Below, in pieces: positions 56,423 through 64,000 of a stretch of DNA of 64,000 nt. The position numbers and the translations under genes were made by a program. Position 1 is the stretch's first letter, and each line of letters begins with the position of its first letter. Location: contig CAOLHI010000648.1 in NCBI GenBank assembly GCA_948474755.1, positions 62,001 to 126,000 of the forward strand, in the 5' to 3' direction. Source of the stretch: Ctenosaura bakeri. Its lineage: Eukaryota; Chordata; Lepidosauria; Squamata; Iguanidae. The notes below the pieces were generated by a model. It searched no databases, had not been told where the DNA came from, and saw only the letters and a program-made list of their open reading frames with translations.

Positions 56423-58850
56423 GACAATAAAAAAGATAGATAAACAAGCTTATTTCCTCCATCCTCACTGGAATGAAGACAAAAGGCAAGTCTTTGGTTT
56501 GGGAGTAAGAATCTAACAAGGATCTGAAAAGGATAACAAACTTGGGCTACCTGTGAAAATCCCCTGGCCCCAAGAAAGTTCTGCTAACATTGGCTGTTCT
56601 GAAGCTGGGTGAACCTAGCTCCAAACCCCAAATGAACTATTGGACAATCTGGGATTTGCATTGCCTACTCATCACGACAGCAGGCTGAGAACTTCCTTGG
56701 TCATTATCACTCATTCCTAGTAATGAATGCTCAATAGGCTAGAGGTCTAATGGGTTCAGGGAGTGCTTTTCCATTCTCTCAAGCTATCTGCTGCCAAAAA
56801 GAAGCAGGGGGTAGGGAACTAGGACAGTCTAACATCCTTTCAGTTCCCAGCAGGGCCAGCTCCAAGACATTTTCTGTCAGAAGTGGAGCAACAAATAGCA
56901 TCTTTCCCTCTGATACAAGTTAAGGTGCATAGTACTCTAAGACAACCAGGTTAGAGACACGAGGCAAAAATCAGAGAAACATGTCACTCCATCCCTGGCA
57001 GTACAAATATGACAAGAACACATTAAAGGACCAAATATTTGCTTCTTTTTTGTGATATTCAAAATCTGCTGCCTGGCTCTCTTGCTCTGCTGCCTGGCAC
57101 TGTATATTATTGCTTTTTTCCCCCTACTCTGCACCTGTCAGTATATTCTAAGGGTGGGGAATAAACTAATTTTATCAGTTTGAAGAGTGGATTGTTGCAG
57201 TTTAATACACATTTGGGGCCTCTGCTCCTTGGCTGTGAGCTTGGTTCTTTATCTTTCCAACTACGTGTAATGCTTGTCTCCTTATTTGTGTGTCCTTCTG
57301 TGTGTGCTTAGAGGGCTTCCCTCTGACTCACTCCACACTTCTACTTCTAGGTTGGGTGTGTTGGGAGCTACATATAAGGAACATGTCAGCTGGCCTGAAA
57401 ATCAAGCCAGATCCTTCTCTTTATTAGCTCAATAATGTAATACAGCTGAGAAATTGAGAATCTGTTTCACACTCATTTGTGCAGCTCAGTGCTTCAGTCT
57501 AACTGCTCTTTAATACAGTGGTAATATATATTTCTGTCAAGGTCACATGTTTTCTTTTCCTAGAGTTCATTTATCATTATCTTTCTTACTTGCAATGCAG
57601 CATAAGTCATTTAATTGCGCAGGTTGCTGGCAGCAATGCTGGATGCCACACATTATAATTCAATCCGTGGTACTACACCAGAAGAAGAGACTGCTTAATA
57701 TATTTTCTGCAGCTGCAGAAACACAGCAGGGGGATCATTCACACTGGAAAATGACTCCGGTGGGTGATCTCATCATCCCTCCTTTTGCAATGCGAGACAG
57801 GAGAGTGGGGAAACTGGCTCTTTCGGTTTGGGTCCACATTTTTGCAAGTTCAGAATATTTCATGACCAGCAAACAAGAAGAACAATGTGATATCTATAAA
57901 AAGACTCCTGTCAAGAATGAAGTTGCCAAATGGAAATGGTCAGATTCATCAAGATTAAGCTGCACTTTAATTATACCCTTCTCTGGCAGTTTCTACACTA
58001 GCCTGCATATGGAAACTCTTAATTGAGAAGGGTGGACCACCTACTTCTTAATCAGTTTCAGTGCTTCTTCATGTCTTAGGCATACAAGCCATATTTTTTC
58101 ATCATGTTCAGACCTGTAAAGGGAGAAGACACAGTGGCAGAATAGATCTAGAGCCCTCAAATAACTCCCCACCTCCTCCAAAGTTTCAGAACAGTTGCTG
58201 GAATTGCAAAACAATTGGAATTGCAACACAAATTCCAACCCAAAACTGATATGTTCAGTAATGATACCCATTTGCAGTAACAACTTGCTGGATAATTTAC
58301 ATTGCAATGCTTGTGTTGCAACATACAAGGTGGGAGCATTGATAAAATGGGCCCAGCATGTATGTGGTAAGCTCTAGACATGTGTTTGCAACTTCATGGA
58401 GCAACTGATCTGTGAGCCCCTGAGAATGATCAACTTCTTGGAAGTGAGGACATGAGAGCATAGTCAGGAAGCTGCTTTGATCTTTGAACTCAGAAAACTA
58501 CCACTTTTTAAACAGGTTGCAAGTCACAGGATAAAATAACCATCCTTTTAACTCTGAAATGGTACCTGGTCATTTCCAGATTTGCTTTTTTGAAAAAAAA
58601 AAAGAAAATATGGTAATCCATCTCGCCCTCAAATGGTCTTGAGGAAGAAAACAGGACCTCCTGCAATTGCCCACCCTGTAATTTTTAAAATTAATTTCAG
58701 TTATAGATCCAGAGTGCAACTGTTAGTTAATTTTTATAAAGTATTTTCCTGTTTCTCAAAAGTAATTAAAAAATTTTTATGCTACAAGTCACTGGTCTGT
58801 TGTACAAAGCACAATTAAATAGACAAAGGAAGCATTAAAAAAATAAATAC
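56423..58850. other. Unique intergenic sequence with a 159-codon orphan frame
   Basis: An open frame at 57547-58026 (plus) is the longest here outside a LINE or repeat, but it has no recognisable domain. Its ATG context is weak, composition is not codon-like, and no splice or promoter structure was identifiable. The block 57540-58030 is repeat-free and could instead be a conserved non-coding element. Nothing else seen. Confidence 0.35.
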
Positions 58851-58865
58851 AGGATTGTTTTTCTT
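58851..58865. repeat. L1 target-site duplication, tail side
   Basis: AGGATTGTTTTTCTT, identical to 63147-63161. Confidence 0.9.
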
Positions 58866-59412
58866 TTTTTTCTTTTTTTTAAATTTTATTAAACTATAAC
58901 ACAAAAACAAACGAAAAATAAAACACCACGTGTTATACATAATGGTGAGTTAGAAAACAAACAAACAAACCAAACAAAACAAAATTTTTTTTTCCTTCTT
59001 TTAAACAATGCAAACTGATATTATTGTTTTTCCCTTCCCCTAAAATCATAAACTTGTTCAGCTTGTTCCGTTCATACAACTTATACATTTTTGTTACGTA
59101 TCTTCAATTCTTATTTTCATTATATTCATTTTTATTATTATACTTTCACTCTTAATTCAATATTTTTCACTCCCATTTAATCTCTTACTATTATTAATTA
59201 TAAACTTATTACTTAATATCTCTAAAAATAACCTCTCTCTAAAACCAATTACCTTTTAACTTTTTCCCCCTTTTAAACATTGAACATCACATATCAAATT
59301 ACATCTATAAATCACAAGTTTAACACACACAGATAATAAACAATATAAAAATACAAAATAAAAGATAAAAGTAATAATAAAAAAAACCCACCCCCCAGAG
59401 TCAACTTTTTAT
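58866..59412 (-). other. L1 3' untranslated region and poly(A) tail
   Basis: AT-rich, with almost no G on the plus strand. In the sense direction it ends with a TTTAATAAAATTT polyadenylation signal and an A-rich tail interrupted by single G residues. Confidence 0.85.
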
Positions 59413-62154
59413 TTAATCCACTTTCCAAAATTGCCATTCTTCTTTTAACAGGGTAGCATTACCATCTCTTTTCAAAACTTTTTCTAAAAATATTTTCCAA
59501 ATTTCTTCAAAATCATTTGTTTTTGCCAAACCTTTCATAAACCTAATTCTACATGTTAGTTTATCATTGATTGCAATTTTCCACACTTCTTTATACCATT
59601 CTTCTATTTGAAATTTTTCATTTGTCTTCCATTTTTTTGCTATTATTAATCTCGCTGCAGTTAACAAATTTGTTATTAACTCTTTCTTTGCCTGAGTACA
59701 CTCTACCTTATTATATATGGACAACAACGCTATATTTGGACATACTGGTATTTCTAATCCTATAATCTCTTTTATCTCTTTAAAAACCTTTTGCCAAAAT
59801 TCCTTTATCTTGTTGCAATTCCACCACATATGCATATATGTACCAATTTCTTGACATCCTCTCCAACACAATCTTGAATATTTCTCATCTATTTGATTTA
59901 ATTTCACTGGAGTCAAGTACCATTTCCAAACTATTTTATAATAATTCTCTTTTATTCTTATTGATAATTTTTTTAAATGGCGTTGTTCCCAAATTTTTCT
60001 CCATTCTTGTAAATCTATAGTTTGCACTGTCTCTTCCTCCCATATTTTTCTAAGATAATCCTCTTCTTGTTCTTTTGCTAATATTTTATATATTTCACTT
60101 ATACTACCTTTTAATATTTCATTTTCTTGCATATTTTCTCTTTGAATAATAATTTGTTCAAATTTAGTATATTCTTTAAAATCCTTAACATATCTTTTCA
60201 TACTCTTTGTCCATTGCTCTAATTGTATATAATTTAACCAAGATATCTTAGTTTCCTGCAATCTCTCTTTCATTCTTTCTTTATTTATCATTATTTTCAT
60301 CCAATCTTTTAATCTATATATTTTTTGTTTTTTTATTTCTTTCTCTGTTATTTCTCTTAAATTTATTGGAAATTTTTCCATCATTACTATCGGAGTTAAT
60401 ATTGATATATTCGGCATCAATTTTCTTTTATTTTTCTTCCATATTTCTATTATATTTTTTATAAAAGGATTTTCTATTTTTTCCATTTCTTTCTTTGAAA
60501 AATTCCTAAAAAATATATTTTCTAATTTCATCTCAATATTCTTATCATCTGTCTCTAACCAATCTAAATCACCGTTTCCTGTAACTCCATCTATGATATA
60601 TCTCAATTGATTTGCATAATAATACCATTTTAAATTTGGAAGTCCCAGGCCACCTTCTTTTTGACTTTTATACCAATATTTCTTATTAATCCTCGCTTTC
60701 TTATTTCCATTACAAAAATTATTTAATATCTTTTGCCACTCCTTTAACTCTTCCTCTGATACTTTTATTGGTAACATTCTAAACAAAAAATTAATTTTAG
60801 GTAAAATTTTCATTTTTACCACTGCTATTCTACCAAACCACGATAACTTTATATTTTTATAATCCTCTAATTTCCGTTTAATTTCTAATCTTAATTTCTT
60901 GAAATTTTTTTCTTGTAGTCCTTGTAAATTTTTTGTAATATCTATTCCTAAATGTTTAATTGATTCTTTTACTTTAAGTAATCCTCTTTTACTACTTATA
61001 AATTTTTGTACTTCTTCTTTAGTATAATTAAATAACATTATTTCCGATTTGGCCCAATTTATTTTCAATCCTGTCTTCTCCCCAAACTCTTTTAAATGTT
61101 TATCTATTCTATCTATCTTTTCAACCGGATCTTTAATTGTCAACAATGTGTCATCTGCAAATAAGCTTATTTTATTTTTCTCCTTAGCTCCAATTCCTTC
61201 CAAATTCTCATCATTTCTTATCACATTCGCTAATATTTCTATAACTATTGCAAATAAAACTGGAGATAATGGACATCCTTGTCTCGTTCCTCTTGTTATT
61301 TGAATCTGATCTGTAAATCCATCATTTACCATCACTACAGATGTATTATATGAATACAATTGATTTATTAACCCTTTAAATCTTTCTCCTAATCCTATTT
61401 TATTTAAAATTGTTTTTAACGCCGGCCATTCCACACAATCAAAGGCTTTAAATATATCTAACGCTAAAATTCCAGCTTTTTGTTTTTCTCTATCCATTAT
61501 ATTTATTTTATTTATCGTTCTCCCTATTAAATTTGCCATTTGTCTTCCTTGAATAAAACCACATTGATCTTTATGTATATATTTATAAATAAATTTATTT
61601 AACCTCTTCGCCATTATTGCTGTCAAAATTTTTGCATCTTGGTTTATTAAAGATATTGGTCTATAAGAACCTGGATCCATAGGATCCTTATTTGGTTTTA
61701 AAATTAATATTATTAGTGACTGCTTCCATGATAATGGGATTTTTCCACCCCTTAATATACTATTATATAACCCTTTTAGTTTAGGGATTAAACCTTTTTT
61801 AAATGTTTTATAGTATTCTGGACCTAGTCCATCCAATCCTGGTGATTTTCCTCCTTTTAAGTTATTTATTACTTCTTCTATTTCCTCTTCTGATATCATT
61901 TCTTCCATCAATCCTTTATCTTGTTCTGTTAATCTTACTTTCCAATTTTTATTAATATAGTCCTCTATATTCTCTACAGATTTATCTTCTGCTAAATACA
62001 ATTCTCGATAAAATTCCTCAAATATTTTTAATTTCTCTTTCATCAACCTTTTTTCTTTACCAAATTTATCTTTTACTACGCCAATCATATTTCTAATTTT
62101 TTTTTGATTGTACTGATTTAGCCAGCATTTTAGAATTTTTATTGCTATATTCAA
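59413..62154 (-). pseudogene. L1 ORF2 reverse transcriptase and C-terminal region (open, 913 codons)
   Basis: Uninterrupted minus-strand frame for L1 ORF2p downstream of the endonuclease. Motifs by residue: KSPGLDG 103-109, YRPISLIN 164-171, LDIFKAFD 232-239 (motif A aspartate), RQGCPLSP 291-298, FADD 332-335 (catalytic aspartates) and the C-terminal cysteine module CWRGCQEIGTYMHMWWNC at about 763-780, ending at a stop at 59413. In L1 the protein makes cDNA directly at the nicked target. All core reverse-transcriptase residues appear intact. It is not a real start: the ATG at 62154 lies inside the linker, and the upstream endonuclease is in another frame. The protein is very rich in I, K and N, reflecting an A-rich sense strand. 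Functional only if the frame and the missing N-terminus were present; here it is a truncated copy. Confidence 0.9.
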
Positions 62155-63146
62155 AGTATTCCCTTTTCAAATATATTAAGTTTTTCTGAACTTCATCCAT
62201 TTCTATCTTTTCTAATTCATCTCTTTTGGCTTGTAATATTATTAATTTCTGTTTAGTTCTATCTATTATATAATCATTCTCTAGTTCTTTTATTTCTTTT
62301 TCTAAATTCAATTTTTTTTCTCCTAATTGTCTCTTTAATTTGCTTGATTCTTTAATACATAATCCTCTTACCACTGCCTTCATTGTATCCCATAATACAT
62401 CTTGTGTTACTTCCTTATTGTTTATATCCCAAATTTCTTGCCATTCCATCTCTATTTTACTTACTATCTCCTTATAATTAAGTAACTTACTATCCAATCT
62501 CCACCTTTTTGCTTCTCTATAATTCCTTTTCATAGTTATATCCAAATTCATCAAAGCATGGTCTGTCACTTTTATTGTTTCTATTTCTGTATTTATTAAT
62601 CTAGATATCATATTCTTTGAGACAAAGATATAATCTATTCTTGAATAATTTTTATGAACTGATGAATAATACATATATTTCTTTTCCTCACCCTTTATTA
62701 ACCTCCAGACATCTATCAATTCATTTCTACTCACTAATTTATTCAAAATTGTTATATTATTATATCTGTCTCTAATTAATGGATCCGATTTATCTTTCCA
62801 TCTATCCATCACCATATTAAAATCACCTGCCATTATTGTGTAATCTCCTTTCATATTTTTAATCTTATTAAATATTTCTTCATAAAACTCTTTTTGCTTC
62901 TCATTAGGTGCATAGATATTCACTATAACATATGTTTCTCCATCTATTTCACCTTGTATAATTACATATCTACCTTTTTCATCTAACTCCACACTTATTA
63001 CAATAAAATTACATCTTTTAGAAATTATGATTGCCACTCCTCTTGATTTAGATGTACCAAATGCTTCCTCATAAGTGGCTACCCAGTTCAGTCTAAGCTC
63101 ATTTTTTTTATCTCTTTTTCCATGTGTTTCGTGTAAAAAAATTATA
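62093..63146 (-). pseudogene. L1 ORF2 endonuclease domain (N-terminus missing)
   Basis: The open frame begins at 63244 in flanking DNA; L1-derived residues start near position 33. APE-type endonuclease motifs by residue in the open frame: HETH with E39, NIYAPN 109-114, AGDFN 139-143, SRIDYIF 201-207 and TDH 227-229. All catalytic positions seen are kept, but the first strand of the domain (with its conserved asparagine) is lost by 5' truncation. The frame ends at 62093. The reverse-transcriptase frame overlaps it by 62 bases in a different phase, and a run of nine T on the plus strand (62097-62105) lies at the switch. Confidence 0.9.
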
Positions 63147-63161
63147 AGGATTGTTTTTCTT
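63147..63161. repeat. L1 target-site duplication, 5' side
   Basis: AGGATTGTTTTTCTT, identical to 58851-58865. Confidence 0.9.
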
Positions 63162-63778
63162 AAAAAAAAATCCCTAAGATTAATAATAGAATAACATCCC
63201 TGTATGCGCAGAGCTATTCCCACCCCCAACGATAACAAGAACAATGTAAGGATATGCCTTAAAAAATGAAAAAATAGTTATTTTGTATTTTGTAAAATAC
63301 TTCCATATTTTGGTTTGGATGAGATTACACTCGAAGAATACGTATTTTATTTCCACAAATGGAATCACAAGGGCTTTAAATTTTTGTTTCTTTTTAAAGT
63401 AAATCTTCAGGAGGCTAAACTCTGGCTGTACAATAATGACAATGGTGGCCATTTATTTATTTTATTTACAAACCATTTATGTAGTATTTCCTTTTTTTTA
63501 AAAAGGCCTGAGACTGAGAAATAGTGCCTTACTGTAAAGTAAGAAAATATATTCAAAAATAGGGGTGTAAATGGGCTTGAGGTTTCCTCAATAGCTTTGT
63601 ACGCTGGTGCAATAATGACAGAGGAGAGATTCTGGGCAGCTCTACGTGTTGACCTCACCTTTTTCATTATAGTGTGATCCTATCCATTTTCTATGTGACA
63701 GTAAAATGATGGTATGAATTCAGCTGCATGGGGAGATTACTTTCATCGGGTAGTCTGTTACAGCATAACAACAAACGG

Positions 63779-63885
63779 CTAAAATCCAATCATTAGTGCA
63801 GTCTAGAACAGACCCAGTGAATGAATGGGACTTGTTAAACTTAAATCCCATTCATTCAATGGGTCTGTGACTAACAACTGGATTT
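63779..63885. mobile_element. Palindromic MITE, family E (best copy)
   Basis: AAATCCAATCATTAG and CAGACCCAGTGAATGAATGG face CCATTCATTCAATGGGTCTG and CTAACAACTGGATTT around a 16-bp loop. The outer stem has a few mismatches. Non-coding. Confidence 0.55.
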
Positions 63886-64000
63886 GTGACACCTTTAAAA
63901 CAGACGATCAAATATGTTAGTTTTAAAGATGCCACACACTCTTTGTTATAGGGTGAGATGTCTCTCATTATATGCAAACATTTTCAGAAAACGTCCCTGA
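63886..64000. other. Unannotated end of window
   Basis: AT-rich sequence, nothing recognised. Confidence 0.4.

Larger units (their letters stand above)
58866..63146 (-). mobile_element. Young 5'-truncated L1 LINE
   Basis: A 4281-bp L1 on the minus strand between perfect 15-bp target duplications. It has an A-rich tail (T-rich at 58866-58880 on the plus strand) preceded by an AATAAA signal in the sense strand, a 3' untranslated region of about 550 bp, then ORF2. The 5' end stops inside the endonuclease domain, just before IIFLHETH, so ORF1, the 5' UTR and the first part of ORF2 are missing. In the sense direction the integration point reads TTTTT/AAGAAA, close to the L1 endonuclease preference TT/AAAA. 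Identical duplications indicate recent insertion, and the frame damage is limited to one shift. Confidence 0.95.

Noticed and set aside
55863..56519. 218-codon minus-strand frame
   Set aside because: It runs through family A copy 11 and both flanks; the composition matches the MITE and similar frames appear in copy 8.

Overview
This window looks like non-coding nuclear DNA from a squamate reptile, probably an iguanian lizard (Anolis-like). The assignment rests on the repeat content. I read an L1 with near-complete ORF2, a BovB/RTE 3' end, an R4-clade LINE tail, a CR1/L2-type LINE with an esterase-like ORF1, tRNA-derived SINEs, a 5S rRNA-derived SINE, a retroviral-type solo LTR and many palindromic DNA-transposon derivatives. 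That mixture is characteristic of lepidosaur genomes. There are no operons, ribosome binding sites or bacterial gene architecture, and I could not support any host protein-coding exon, tRNA or rRNA gene.

Layout. 1-5.7 kb: three DNA-transposon remnants and a composite retroposon with a GC-rich minisatellite. 5.9-9.3 kb: one old L1 whose 5' half is inverted (twin-priming structure) between imperfect 17-bp target duplications, later hit by a Harbinger-like MITE. 9.6-18.9 kb: SINEs, a CR1/L2-like 3' end, an R4 endonuclease remnant, trinucleotide repeats and a BovB 3' end. 19-27 kb: a repeat-poor stretch. 27-39 kb: a 5S SINE, nested SINEs and scattered MITEs. 40.0-41.5 kb: a CpG-rich MITE followed 20 bp later by an 882-bp solo LTR. 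42-52 kb: mostly unique sequence with palindromic MITEs and a strong candidate conserved element near 50.4-51.15 kb. 52.6-54.2 kb: a decayed CR1/L2-type LINE on the minus strand. 58.85-63.16 kb: a young 5'-truncated L1 on the minus strand with a perfect 15-bp target duplication.

The most coherent system here is a set of non-autonomous DNA transposons. Eleven GC-rich elements (family A, 241-559 bp) have ends reading GGCC(C/A)TTTC and 3-bp target duplications (TAA, TTA, TAT, AGT, GTG, AAA), which fits PIF/Harbinger-type mobilisation. At least seven small near-perfect palindromes (family B, about 200 bp) share those ends but not the interior, which suggests one transposase moved both. No transposase gene lies in the window. 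Insertions nested in datable hosts (SINE, L1) give a relative chronology. I saw no evidence of an undescribed protein system; the interest is in element architecture and in a few candidate conserved non-coding islands.
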